From positions 180,928 to 244,927 of the forward strand of contig WPIO01000230.1 of NCBI GenBank assembly GCA_009760855.2: DNA of 64,000 bases. Reading direction: 5' to 3'. This DNA comes from Cristatella mucedo (lineage: Eukaryota; Bryozoa; Phylactolaemata; Cristatellidae). Made by a program: the position numbers and the translations under genes. The notes beneath the pieces were generated by a model. It did not search any database. It was not told where the DNA came from and saw nothing but the letters and a program-made list of their open reading frames with translations. Below are positions 44,748-55,900 of the stretch, piece by piece (position 1 is the first letter of the stretch; the number at the start of each line of letters is the position of its first letter).

Positions 44748-45106
44748 CAAGAGGTACATCACCGAGTTCCATTACCTACACACCTAACAGCCATTTTCCC
44801 AAGAGCACTAGGGGGCGGGGCTGAGCGAATAGGAAGCGAGACTCGACCGAAGACTGGTCGTGAAAAGTGAAAAGAAGAGCGTACGACAAAATTTTACAAG
44901 AAGCATGTAGGAAGCAAGATTCGCTGTATAAACTTCAGCTTAGATTAGTCGCTATTTACGCAGCAGTCTCTATTTATAGGTGGAGGTGCTCGTGCGCTCG
45001 ATGGCGGCGCGACGGAGATGACTGTCGCCTCCACAAGTGAGTTGTCGTACCGACGACGACGGCTGTACAGTATCGTGCTCACGAAACGCTTGGGAGCGAG
45101 CGTACA
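44748..45106 (-). mobile_element. 1.49-kb TATA repeat, interrupted copy, first part
   Basis: Reverse-complement match to 37710-37350, including the TATA element (CTATTTATAGGTGG at 44970). It stops at TACA, the target-site duplication of the LTR element. It continues at 49821-50955. Confidence 0.85.
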
Positions 45107-45987
45107 TGTAACCGCGCAGAGAAGCTCGTCCCTCGGCTCTCTGCCGGTGGACTGTGCGATGCAGTGCTGCGGTACGGTTAAAACACAGGCGGCCACAAAT
45201 GGGTGCCGAAAGCAATAGTTTATGGTGGGCTTGTTAGTAGTGGTTACGCGCCGGCGCAAGCGCTTTACGCGGCGCGCATCGGTCCGACGGAGTTAACTGC
45301 ACGAACTCCCGAAGCCCGACTATAATAACTACCCTACGCGTTTACGCGGCGTGTGCCGGACCGACGGAGTTAACTGCGCGAACTCCCGAAGTCCGAGTAT
45401 AACTTACTACCCTATGCGCGCGTCGCTGCAGCACCCCAATATACGAGCGGCTAACTGAGTAGCCGACAGAACACAACTGCGCAGTCTAAGTTGCACTTAG
45501 CTGTCCGTCGCCGTAGGTTCGCCTCTCGTGCTCTTGAAGCGTAGTCTCGCATCGACTACCGAAGCTGCAGCCCTGAGCTCTGTCAGTCGTCTCGTTTATA
45601 TCTCTCTCTATCCCCGCCTCTTGACCTTGAGCGTAGCTGCTATTTTTGTCGGACCCTAGCTCTCGGTGTCCATCATCGGCCTATTCGCATCTTCCTGTAA
45701 TTTATTAGATGGCTCCTCAGCCAGCTTGCCATCCTTTAGCTCTTTGTCTAGTGGAGCACAGTAGTCGGACCACATCCTGACCGCTCTTTGTCTACCCAAG
45801 CTCGATTCTAACCTAAGCGGATCTCGCTGTCAACTGACGCCTCGCTCCGCTCCCGGTTTAACTAATGTGTTCCCCCTACCCAATTCTTCTTGGCTAGTCC
45901 GCCCGCTACGGTTGCTCCAGGTACCCTAGTTAAGCCCACTAAGGCAAGGGCTAATATCGCGGCTAGCCAGAGAGCTGCTCCGTTGCA
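45107..45987 (-). repeat. 3' LTR of the LTR retrotransposon
   Basis: An 881-bp LTR with TG...CA ends, flanked by TACA at 45103-45106. It is nearly identical to 48939-49820; I count roughly 17 substitutions and one indel by eye. In element orientation it follows a purine-rich tract (GCGGGGAAAGAG), a plausible polypurine tract. The LTR holds several near-copies of GACGGAGTTAACTGC with CGAACTCCCGAAG. Confidence 0.95.
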
Positions 45988-46154
45988 TTACTCTTTCCCC
46001 GCGAGATACGGCCTCGTATCTGATCAGTCCGGGGTCCGGCGTTAAAAAAACCACTGGCCCAAGTGGGGAAAAAAGCATGGAGCCCCATAATGGACTGATC
46101 CGACACTTTGGCCCGTCCGGGGTGGTGTTAATGCAATGCTGCGGTAGCTTTGCA

Positions 46155-47504
46155 TTAGCACCACATATCTCGATATCGAGGATTAGGCCTACGCTCGCGG
46201 TCGCGGCGCAGCAAATGGCATTGGCTATCATCCTGCCCAGCTGACGAACGGCGGTCGTCGTCTCCTGGGTCGCCCTGCCGCTCGGCCAGAGGGCGAGGGC
46301 TCGGACGTGTCGCTCCAACTTCAGCTATGCCATGTTTAGACGCCCCGATACGGTGACCTGTCCGTGACGCTGGCTCCGGCGGAACCGCATCGCTGCCGCG
46401 AAACTTTGGTGGAGCCGGGTCCACAGCTGGCAGCTTTGCAACCGAGAACCTAGTAACCGTGGGAATGTTCGCATCCAAGCCGGTTGGCCGTGGTTGATGT
46501 GGACGAATCCGAGGCCTCGGCGTCGGTTTATCGTCGCCTGCAACTGAAACACTGGCATTAGTTTTGCCTACTAAGCCTAGCTGCGAATTCACCAGCTTCG
46601 GTGACCTGCTCTGCCTGACCGTGGCTCGGCGAAACTGTTGTGGCGGAGCTAAAGCCTCCGAGTTACCCACCAGTGGTAGCTGGTGGTCACCCACCCGCAC
46701 GGTTCCACGCCCATAGTCATAGGTGACCGGCGGTAGGGAGGCAAGAAAGTCAGTTCCCAGCAGCAGCGGCTGCAGAGACTCGGTGGTGACATAGAATTGG
46801 TGCTCGCGGGTGATGCCTCCCACTTGCACGCTCGCTGTCACGGCCCCTATTATAGGCAGGGAAGAACCCGTGATACTGGACGCCCAAACTGACTCTATCG
46901 ACAAGGGAAGGCACAGCTGGCGGGCAAAAGAGGCTGCCATCAGGGAGATGTTGGCACCTGCGTCCCAAAGTCCGGTAACCAGCACACCATTCACCGTCAC
47001 CGGTGCAAGAGTATGCGGCGCGTCGACACTGGTGCCCACCACTTCCTGCCTCATCGGCGCCGGTGGTAGCGGCTCCTGTTGCGGCAGGTCCGATCGAGCA
47101 TCAAGGAAGCCGTAGCCATGAACACCAAAACCACTGTCAGAGGCCTGGTAAGCCCTGGGATAGGTGTGGACGTCTGTCGAGAGCAAGGGTGCCCACCCAG
47201 CCGAAGCACGGCCCACGTACCCACTCGGAACAAGAGAACCGGGCGACACTGGCCCGGAAGGTCGCCGGCCACTCGAGTTTGGCCGTGAACCCGCGCGACT
47301 GAGGTGTGCTGGTCCGTACCCTGCGTGGCTTCGATAAGCCAACCCATACTGGGACGGTCTGCCACGTCCTGCGTCCACCCATCTATTCCTGTAGCCCATA
47401 GCAGCCTGCACCCGGTAGTCGGGCCGCCAACTGTTCTGTACAGGCGGCTTGCCTCGCGGCTGATACGACTGCTTTGTGGTGGGTTCGAAGGTTCCCCTCT
47501 GTCC
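46155..47504 (-). CDS. Retrotransposon protease, in frame after the Gag stop
   Basis: The frame directly continues the Gag frame past a single TAG at 47507-47505 and runs about 449 codons to a stop at 46155. After a basic, Gly/Ser/Tyr-rich region comes a retropepsin-like domain: VTVNGVLVTGLWDAGANISL with the catalytic Asp in D-A-G (usually D-T/S-G), a G-A-V-T-A region, and LLLGTDFLAS near the end. The rest is Pro/Arg-rich with no RT motif. As a retropepsin it would cleave Gag. The D-A-G site is unusual and might weaken activity. Expression would need stop readthrough or a separate start. Confidence 0.85.
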   Translation of the reverse strand, partial: GQRGTFEPTTKQSYQPRGKPPVQNSWRPDYRVQAAMGYRNRWVDAGRGRPSQYGLAYRSHAGYGPAHLSRAGSRPNSSGRRPSGPVSPGSLVPSGYVGRASAGWAPLLSTDVHTYPRAYQASDSGFGVHGYGFLDARSDLPQQEPLPPAPMRQEVVGTSVDAPHTLAPVTVNGVLVTGLWDAGANISLMAASFARQLCLPLSIESVWASSITGSSLPIIGAVTASVQVGGITREHQFYVTTESLQPLLLGTDFLASLPPVTYDYGRGTVRVGDHQLPLVGNSEALAPPQQFRRATVRQSRSPKLVNSQLGLVGKTNASVSVAGDDKPTPRPRIRPHQPRPTGLDANIPTVTRFSVAKLPAVDPAPPKFRGSDAVPPEPASRTGHRIGASKHGIAEVGATRPSPRPLAERQGDPGDDDRRSSAGQDDSQCHLLRRDRERRPNPRYRDMWC

Positions 47505-47507
47505 CTA
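47505..47507 (-). promoter_or_regulatory. In-frame TAG between Gag and protease
   Basis: Gag ends GCT-TAG and the same frame stays open for 449 codons. The next bases, GGACAGAGGGG, recall the G-rich sequence after the Gag UAG of gammaretroviruses, which is read through. Whether a pseudoknot follows cannot be judged by eye. Confidence 0.6.
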
Positions 47508-48887
47508 AGCAAGCAGGTCATATACTTGGGTCATTTGCCCGGCCAATGCATCCACCTTACTCTCTAAATCTCGAGAAACAGAGGCCCTATCCCTTCCGGA
47601 TGGGTATGGGCGGCCTTGGTCACCGGCGTGCGCGGCGGAAGCAGCCCCGCGACTAAAGAAGCGAGGGTTGGCTTCGCATCTTTCAGCGAAAGCTAGGGCC
47701 TCGCTTAGGCAGGCACAACCTTTGGCAAAGACCGCGCCGCTAATCGCGGGATGAAGGCCGCCAACGAACAAGGAGAGGACCATAGCGCCAAGGTCCGCCT
47801 GCGGAGTAGTAGGGTATGCGACGGTGGCAGTATCTACAAGGTACCTGTAGAAGTCGTAAACACTTTGTGCAGCACCCTGGCGACAACCGTGTAGTGCCCC
47901 GCGAGCAGAATCGCGACGCACGCCAGCGGTGAACGTTCGCAACAGTTCACCTTTCATTTCCTCGAATGTACATCGCTGGCCTGGCTCAGCGCAGAGCCGA
48001 TCATAGACCGAGCGATATACGTCAAGCGCTCGGCCGCGAAAGTATGCGCCCAAGCGCAATAGCTGGAGGTCCGGAGACCATCCGCAGGACCTGGAAAGCA
48101 CCTCGTAATCGCTGATCCACCGTGGGAAGGAGTCCGTCAGGTCCCCCCGGAAAGGTGCCAGTTGCAGCGGTGAGGCCTCTACGCTCCCGTCAAACGCGGC
48201 TGCGGGTGCGGGCACAACGATGATCCGGCTCGGCAATGCCGGCTCAGCCGTGCGAGGAGTCTGCTCAGCGCGCGGGACAGCGACAGCTCGGACGTAGTCT
48301 CCGCGTGCATTAGCCGCCGGCGCAAAAATAAGGGCGGCGTGGGAGTGCGCATGTGGTTTTTCCGCATGGTCCGGCCGCGGATAGCTTGCCGTGCCACCGG
48401 AAGCAGGGTTAGCGGAAAAAGGCTCCGCGCGGGGTGAAGGAAAGATAGCGGTCGCAGCGTGCGAATCACGAGCAGCGAGCGGCGGAGCGACTCCTGCCGG
48501 GCACGTCGTAACGTACAGGGCGTAACCTTCGGCGCGTAGCAAGGCGGTGGGCGCAGCGTACCCCTCCGGGCGCGGTAAGAGACAGACCGCGTACTGCGAT
48601 GGCGAACGAAGTATCGTGGGCGGGCCGCGTGGCGCAGCTGCCGGGGTGCAGGTCGGAGGTGAGGCTGCCGACCCGGCTGGTGTGCTGGCGCTGGGGCGGC
48701 CGACCCGTGCAGCAGCGGCCGCCGCGCGTAGCTGCGCATTCTCTTCCTCGAGCGCGCTCAAACGCTCCGTTAGATCGCGGCTACGCGAAGCAAAAATAGC
48801 GCGGTCGTTTAGGCTCGACTGCAGGATGTCGAACGCTGGGCCGGAGGTATTCAATATCTCCGAACCGTTTAACGAAGCCATCTCCAC
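47505..48887 (-). CDS. Retrotransposon Gag
   Basis: 460 codons starting about 50 bp inside the 5' LTR. An N-terminal coiled coil (RLSALEEENAQLRAAAAA) is followed by a long Ala/Pro-rich region and a Gag core at residues about 240-400 (PFRGDLTDSFPRWISDYEV, YFRGRALDVYRSVYDRL, FYRYLVDTA, LFVGGLHPAI), which resembles the retrotransposon Gag family. A second heptad stretch (LESKVDALAGQMTQVYDLL) ends the protein. No CCHC zinc knuckle is seen. The TAG stop is followed by GGACAGAGGGG, a G-rich context. High G/C and Ala content differ sharply from the surrounding DNA. Confidence 0.88.
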   Translation of the reverse strand: MEMASLNGSEILNTSGPAFDILQSSLNDRAIFASRSRDLTERLSALEEENAQLRAAAAAARVGRPSASTPAGSAASPPTCTPAAAPRGPPTILRSPSQYAVCLLPRPEGYAAPTALLRAEGYALYVTTCPAGVAPPLAARDSHAATAIFPSPRAEPFSANPASGGTASYPRPDHAEKPHAHSHAALIFAPAANARGDYVRAVAVPRAEQTPRTAEPALPSRIIVVPAPAAAFDGSVEASPLQLAPFRGDLTDSFPRWISDYEVLSRSCGWSPDLQLLRLGAYFRGRALDVYRSVYDRLCAEPGQRCTFEEMKGELLRTFTAGVRRDSARGALHGCRQGAAQSVYDFYRYLVDTATVAYPTTPQADLGAMVLSLFVGGLHPAISGAVFAKGCACLSEALAFAERCEANPRFFSRGAASAAHAGDQGRPYPSGRDRASVSRDLESKVDALAGQMTQVYDLLA

Positions 48888-48938
48888 GTATAATCAAGAA
48901 GGTTGCAAGTGTTTCGAATCAAAAGCAGGGTCACCAAA

Positions 48939-49820
48939 TGTAACCGCGTAGAGAAGCTCGTCCCCCGGCTCTCTGCCGGTAGACTGTGCGATGCAGTGCT
49001 GCGGTACGGTTAAAACACAGGCGGCCACAAATGGGTGCCGAAAGCAATAGTTTATTGTGGGCTTGTTAGTAGTGGTTACGCGCCGGCGCAAGCGCTTTAC
49101 GCGGCGCGCATCGGTCCGACGGAGTTAACTGCACAAACTCCCGAAGCCCGACTATAATAACTACCCTACGCGTTTACGCGGCGTGTGCCGGACCGACGGA
49201 GTTAACTGCGCGAACTCCCGAAGTCCGAGTATAACTTACTACCCTATGCGCGCGTCGCTGCAGCACCCCAATATACGAGCGGCTAACTGAGTAGCCGACA
49301 GAACACAACTGCGCAGTCTAAGTTGCACTTAGCTGTCCGTCGCCGTAGGTTCGCCTCTCGTGCTCTTGAAGCGTAGTCTCGCATCGACTACCGAAGCTGC
49401 AGCCCTGAGCTCTGTCAGTCGTCTCGTTTATATCTCTCTCTCTCCCCGCCTCTTGACCTTGAGGGTAGCTGCTATTTTTGTCGGACCCTAGCTCTCGGTG
49501 TCCGTCATCGGCCTATTCGCATCTGCCTGTAATTTACTATATGGCTCCCCCGCCAGCTTGCCATCCTTTAGCTCTTTGTCTAGTGGAGCACAGTAGTCGG
49601 ACCACATCCTGACCGCTCTTTGTCTACCCTAAGCTCGATTCTAACCTAAGCGGATCTCGCTGTCAACTGACGCCTCGCTCCGCTCCCGGTTTAACTAATG
49701 TGTCCCCCCTACCCAATTCTTCTTGGCTAGTCCGCCCGCTACGGTTGCTCCAGGTACCCTAGTTAAGCCCACTAAGGCAAGGGCTAACATCGCGGCTAGC
49801 CTGAGAGCTGCTCCGTTGCA
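48939..49820 (-). repeat. 5' LTR of the LTR retrotransposon
   Basis: An 882-bp LTR, ends TG...CA, followed by TACA at 49821. In element orientation it precedes the TTTGGTGACCC primer-binding region at 48938. It is about 98 percent identical to the partner LTR by eye. Confidence 0.95.
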
Positions 49821-50955
49821 TACATACGGATGACGAGGTCGTGGGAGCAGCTCCGGAACGCGTGGAGAGGAGAGAAATTAGGGAGAGAGTGGGTTTAAGT
49901 TTCATTAAGAAGACTGTCTCCACTGCGAGCCATTACGTCCGATTCATGACTAAAATTAGAGGTCTTTGATTAGAGCTCCATTGGACGTCCTCGGCTGGTA
50001 AGCGGTTGCGTTATGGAAATTCCCTTTGGAGCTGTAGGTAATGCTGCAGTAGAGCTCTAGGAAATCACAGGTAATGTTTTTGCCCTGCAGGTCCTATACT
50101 GGCATGTATTACTGTATGTATAATATGGTGTGGATTACTTGCTGTAGTGACAAATTAATTAATCGCTAGTAACTAAAGCGCTTACGTACGGATCTAGCGG
50201 TAGTAGCTGTCGCGTTGGCAGCTCTCCGCAGCGTCGGTGGATAAGAGAGTAAGACGAAAGGGAGGGAGAAAGAGAGTGGATAGCGTCCTCACAGTCTGTT
50301 GGACAAGCAGAAAGTTGGTCACTGCAGTACTACCGGGTCGCGCGAAACGCAGCTGACCCGTTGCAATTTAATCCAGCTTAGTCAGCTGATACTGTCATAC
50401 TGCAGCGCCTAATGAGGTGGCCGTTCGGAGCGGTGTGATATTGTAAGATTTTTTGTTTCGGAAATTGTACGAGCACGGCCAGGCCCCACAGGGGCTTTGG
50501 GCGAGCGGTGGCGGCGCGACGCTATTCTAGATAGACGATGCCTATATTTGTTAGGACTTTCCGAATTTCGCTTACCATAAAACTCCATTTGAGTGCTAAT
50601 TTCTAAATTTTTAACACGATGCACGATTTTCACAGCTACGGAGCACGTCATCACCGTTCGCCCACCAAGCGAGCCTACTAACGAACGTCCTTGACCGACA
50701 AGTGGACGTTATCCTGGGGATTCCCAGACTGCACCGACGGTAGTATCGCTCTCTAGGTGATGCGACGTTGACGCAGTGCAGGAGAGCTCTAGGAAATCAA
50801 AGGTGGTGTAAGGTATGTACTTCTTGCTGTCGGGATAAGGCGTGTCGCGCTTTGATTACTAGCGATTCCTCATTCGATATCGTATCCGAAATATTTCAGC
50901 ATGCTGCCCACGGAGCTACTTCAGAGTATGTGCTCCTCCTGTACTGTTTGAGAAC
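49821..50955 (-). mobile_element. 1.49-kb TATA repeat, interrupted copy, second part
   Basis: Reverse-complement match to 37350-36216, including the left edge (GTACAGGAGGAGCACATAC). With 44748-45106 it reconstitutes a full-length copy of the repeat around the LTR element. Confidence 0.85.
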
Positions 50956-50974
50956 CTCTAGATGAGAACCTTTA

Positions 50975-51867
50975 TCACGCACGGATGATCCTTTTGGATC
51001 CCTCATGAAGTTTTGCTTGCATTATGGCTGCATTCGCCCACGCCTGTGCTGTTATATTTTCACTGCTTGCTGGCTGCCGCCTCTTCAAGTGCTGCTGCTC
51101 CTGCCCTTTGTTGCTATACCTGGGTGTGAATAGATTAGCAACTATTGCTAGATGCAGTAATTGCACTTATGCGAATTTGTTTTATTATTCGTAACAGTAA
51201 TGTTGCTACTAAATTTAGCCATCTATTAAAATACTGCGTTTTGGTCGAGTTGTGGACAACTTGCAAGTTGCTTTGCACGCGGATTTCTTTAATAGGCACC
51301 GCAATGCAAGCATGGCAGGATCGTCTTAGTTTAAGCCTAGTTGCTTAGAGCCAGCAGTATCTGAAATGCAGACTTTAGAGACAAAGCCTTGCCTGCAAGG
51401 AGGATACCTAATCCTTAGACGGCTTGGATTTTAGAGTCTTATAAAGCAGTGATATGCATTGTTGCATAAATTAGGTATCCGTCTGCTACTATGGTATCTC
51501 TCCTTATCAGGGATGAGGGTCTTCCAGGATCATTCCGGGAGGATAGATTTCATCAGTGACTGGTTGACAGTACATGCTGGCTTGCTTTGCGTTCCTATCC
51601 CAGCGTATGTGTGTGCATTCTTGTGTGCGTGCATGTGCGCATGTGTTGCAATTTCATGTGTGACCGTGCATATACAGGGCACGTCTCGCTTTATTTGACG
51701 TGTGTGTTTGTCGACATAGGTATCACACTAGCGTGGATATTGTGCATGCACCCGAATAATTGCACTCGCTTGAATCCTACTGTTCTCCTTCCCCTTAGTA
51801 AGGTACTGCTAATAGGAATAACAAATGATTCATTCGCTATAGTGCCGTCAATCTTTGTCTGTGCACG
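50975..51867. repeat. Low-copy duplicated segment (pair of 59.30-59.94 kb)
   Basis: Shares long identical stretches with 59300-59930 (TTTTCACTGCTTGCTGGCTG, AGTGCTGCTGCTCCTGCCCT, GATGAGGGTCTTCCAGGATC). Both copies are followed on the right by a minus-strand CR1-B, so LINE and flank were duplicated together. No coding frame is conserved between the copies. Confidence 0.75.
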
Positions 51868-52960
51868 TGACATTTGCTGCAAAGGAAGCACGATCGAATG
51901 GTTAGTGGTAGCATGCTCAATAAAAACAAGCTTAATATGGTAAGGTGTGACATGCACAGGGTCAGCATGCAAAAATGGTTTGCCTGCTGAGTCAGCATGC
52001 ATAAGCTCACAGAGAACGAATCACACTGACCCACTAGATGCTATGAGAAATTGATGCCTTTTTAGTTTCATTTTAAATGTGGTCAAGTCAGGTGATGTCG
52101 TGACTCAAATCGGAAGTGAGTTTCACTCTTTGGGAGCATACGAAGTAAAGGCAGGATCTCCAGAGGGTTTGAGGTTCATACCAAGCATAGGTAAACGATT
52201 AGATTCCGAAAGGTGTTAGTACTATACTTAGCCTTGTGTGGAGTAGATCTAATATATAGGCTGGAGCCAAAGAATAAAGAGACTTAAAAGTGAGTGACAG
52301 AACATTGAACTCGATGCGTTGCTTGACTGGGAACCAGTGCAGTGCAGGTCGGCGAGAAGTGGTAGGTGTGACAACTGTGGTGCTCACGACAGACAAGCCT
52401 AACTGCAGTTTTGCAACAGCTGCAGGCACCTGATTGCCCAAGCCGGTAGACCAGCAAGCAGTGGTTTACAGAAGTCAAGACGGGATGTTCGAAATACATG
52501 GACCAATGTAGACGTGCTATCTTCGTCTAAGCAAACCCGAATTTTACCAATTTTATGTAGCTGAAAGCAGGCAGACTTGGCTGTGGAGCTAATGCGATCT
52601 TCTAGTGAAACTTCACTTTGGAACGTGACACCTAGATTTCGTGCAGATTTAACAGGAGAGATGCTGGCAGAGCCGATTGTGGGCGTTGACCTTTCTAATT
52701 TCCGTATCACAGTTAGTTTGCCCATATCTAGTATGTCGGTTTTATCATCACTCAATTTAAGAAGTTTGCTGCCATCCACATGCGGATGTCATCAAGAGAT
52801 GCAGCAAGTGAGTCGAGAGGATTCGACGTGATTAAGGGTAGGGAAGGATCCAAAACAATGTACAACTGAGTGTCATTTGCATAGAAGTGATAGCCTAGAT
52901 TGTGCTTGGCAATCACATCGGCAAGACGGAGAGTATACATCATGACAAGAAGTCAGCTAG
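51868..52960 (-). mobile_element. CR1-B LINE, RT to 3' end
   Basis: The reverse complement covers YTLRLADVIAKHNLGYHFYA with NDTQLY (catalytic YADD changed to YAND), LDGIRMW-like, SARNLGVTFQSEVSLEDRIS, SRLDFCKPLLAGLPAW and the C-terminus to about 52080, then a 3' UTR of the same type as CR1-A. The 5' side is cut at about 52960 by a CR1-A copy. Its duplicate at 59945-60860 lacks the 3' UTR. Confidence 0.87.
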
Positions 52961-52964
52961 GAAC

Positions 52965-55900
52965 CTGTATGTTAGTTATGATCGTCAGCAGCTTCTATTG
53001 CTTCCTCATCGTAGATCAAATGCATTTCTAGATATTAATGCTGTTTCTAAGATTCGTGAACTATTCATTAACAAAAGAAAAGCGCCCCAGAGCCACCGCA
53101 GTGACCGGAACAGCCAGCTCAGACACCGCTCGTTAGGTGGGAACTGGGAGCTGAATACCAGCTCGTTTGGTATTACACTGTCTCGAATCGTCTCGTATTG
53201 GCACGATTGGTATTGGCACGTATTGGTCTGGAACCGGTCAGCATGTTCCCTCACTTGCCTCACTGTGAATCACTCTAACTTAGTGGTCATCAGGCCTGTT
53301 ATAACTCCACGGCCAGACTTTATGCTTGCTTTTGCAATCCTCGCTCAATGTGCAATAAACCTCTGGTAATAAGTGACGTTGTTTCTGAAAATTGTATCGA
53401 CCTGCTTGCCCTAACAGAAACTTGGCTAAAATCGATAAACTGCCCGACATTTAATAATATTAATAATAATAATAATTCACTTGATAAAGCGCCCTCAGAG
53501 AACTTAATCTCTTTCTAGGCGCTTTACATTTGCTGTAAATTGAAATGCAATTGAATGGTAAGTAAAATCATGCTTGAAAAAAACAAACGAAATGAATAAT
53601 ATGGTTAGGGGTGACATGCACAGGGTCAGCATGCAAATGTGGTTAGTGGCAGCATGCACAGTGTCAGCACGCATAAGCACATCAAGGACGAATCACAGGG
53701 ACCCACTAAATGCTGTCCTAAATAGGCGTGCTTTTAGATTCCTTTTAAATGTGGTCAGGTCAGGGGATGTTCTGACGCAGGTCGGGAGGGAGTTCCAGGC
53801 TTTGGGAGCATATGAACTAAATGCACGGTCTCCAAAGGATTTAAGGTTTGTATGAGGTATTTCTAGACTGTTGGATTCCGAAAAGCGGGTGGTACGATGC
53901 TTAGGCTGATGGGGTAGTATATCTGACAGATAGGCTGGAGCCATAGAATGAAGGGACCTAAAAGTGAGCGACAAAACCTTGAAGTCAATCCGTTGCTTGA
54001 CTGGTAGCCAGTGCAGGTCGGCGAGAAGTGGAGCAATGTGGCAACTGCGACGCTCACGGCAGACAAGTCTAGCTGCAGAGTTTTGCACCAGCTGCAATCG
54101 CCTGATCGCACATGCTGGTAGGCCAGTGAGCAGTGAGTTGCAGAAGTCGAGACGAGATGTCACGAATGCATGGACCAACTTGGATGTGGTATCCTTATCT
54201 AAACAAGCCCGAATTTTAGCAATGTTATGAAGCTGAAAATAGGCGGATTTGACTGTGGAGCTGATGTGGTCGTCTAACGAGAGGTCGCTTTGTAATATGA
54301 CACCTAGATTTAAAGATGCTACTCCAACTGGTTTCTCATTCTTTCACACCCCTCGATCAATCAAAACTGCAGGTGGAGTTGCTGTTATCGTGCGCTCAAA
54401 ATTCTCAACTTCAAGCTATTTGCAGTACCCTCGATGCAGTCTTTTGAATCAGTTGTCCTGGTCTCACCCGAAAACAAGCTACCGATAGTGGCAGTAGTCT
54501 ATCGCCCTCCAGGTACCACATCCTCCTTTATCTCAGATTTCTCCGATCTCATTTCGATTCTGTGTGCAAGAGATTGATCCTTCCTTGTTATGGGGGATTT
54601 CAACATTCACTTTGATAACTTATCTGACACCTTCAGCACTGAATTTTGTGCATTGACTGACTCATTGTCTATTGTGGCTCATGTGCATGGCCCTACTCAC
54701 ATAAAGGGTCACACGCTGGACCAGATTTTCTCATACAACTGCACTTTGTCACGACCAATTATTACCAAATCCTGCTTATCTGACCACATGCAGATCACAT
54801 TCAATCTACAGTGTGTGCCCACCTCATCCTCTTAAATAACCTGTGAATCGCGAAACCTCAAGACACTTGACATCGATGCTGTCCATGCGAGAATATCTGC
54901 TTCGCCTCTGCTGCTCAGTCCTCCTTCCGATCTGTCATCATTGTTAGAGAGCTACAACACGACACTAGCTGACACGCTCGACGACTGTGCACCACTGACT
55001 AAGCACACTGTGTGCCCTCGCTCAGACGGCCTATGTTTTACCACAGACATTAAACTAGCCAGGTCTACTAAGTGCAAGCTTGAAAAAGCATACAAAAGAT
55101 CTGGACTGACTGTCCATCGACTGGCATATGAAGACTACTGTAGGTCGTACCGATCGATCCTAGCAAAGGCCAAGTTTAGCTTATGTAAAAACATTGTTGA
55201 ATCACAGATGCACAATCCAAAAATTCTGATGTCGACGATAAACCACCTCCTCAACTGCTCCCATATTAGTTCTTTACCTGATGATCCTTGTGATGATCTA
55301 GCCGATCGCTTCTCTCGATTCTTTGTGCAGAAGATAGACAAGATCAGGGAGTCCATCCCTGTGATGACAACATCCCCCTAGAATGCTGTTCCCCGATTCC
55401 TTGCTGCTCCTCAATGTCTACATTTAAGCAGGTTCCTAGTGATCTCGTCCTGAAGTTCATATCCCAATCAAAGAAGACAGCAAGTCTTCTGGACACTATT
55501 CCCACTGTCCTGCTTCTACGTTGCATTGATCTGCTGCTGCTATGCATAACTAACATCATTACAATGTCATTAGCCTCAGCTCATGTCCCAGCACCTTTCA
55601 AAAAAGCTGCAGTCAGGTCACTTCTCAAGAAAGCGACACTAGACCAAGAGAACTTGAGCAACTACCGCCCAGTCTCCCTTCTACCATTCCCATCAAAGAC
55701 ACTGGAACGGTTCGTGGCTGACCAGCTGAACTCATAAATTGAACCCTCAAACCTTGCTAGTAAGTTCCAGTCTGGCTTTAGAGCTAATCAGTTCACAGAG
55801 TCAGCATTGCTTAGGCTGTGCAACGACCTACTTAGGAATGCAGACATAGGTAGAGTGTCTCTGCTTGTTTTGCTCGATCTTTCGGCAGCTTTTGTTCCTA

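Larger units (their letters stand above)
45107..49820 (-). mobile_element. Gypsy-type LTR retrotransposon lacking RT and integrase
   Basis: A complete 4.71-kb element: two LTRs of about 881 bp, 2.95 kb of internal sequence and a 4-bp target-site duplication TACA (45103-45106 and 49821-49824). Internal order on the minus strand: TTTGGTGACCCTGCTTTTG next to the 5' LTR (likely primer-binding region), Gag, an in-frame TAG, protease, then only about 170 bp to the 3' LTR. There is no room for reverse transcriptase, RNase H or integrase, so it must depend on enzymes from elsewhere. Open frames and LTR similarity suggest a fairly recent insertion. It lies inside the 1.49-kb TATA repeat; the matching unoccupied site is at 37349-37352. 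Confidence 0.93.

Noticed and set aside
44945-45259. Open frame of about 104 codons on the minus strand
   Set aside because: It crosses the boundary between the LTR and the 1.49-kb repeat, and a near copy occurs across the other LTR edge; no conserved protein.
47003-47302. Plus-strand open frames in the LTR element
   Set aside because: Shadows of the G/C-rich protease frame on the opposite strand.
48547-48951. Plus-strand open frame of 134 codons
   Set aside because: Antisense of the Gag N-terminal Ala-rich region.
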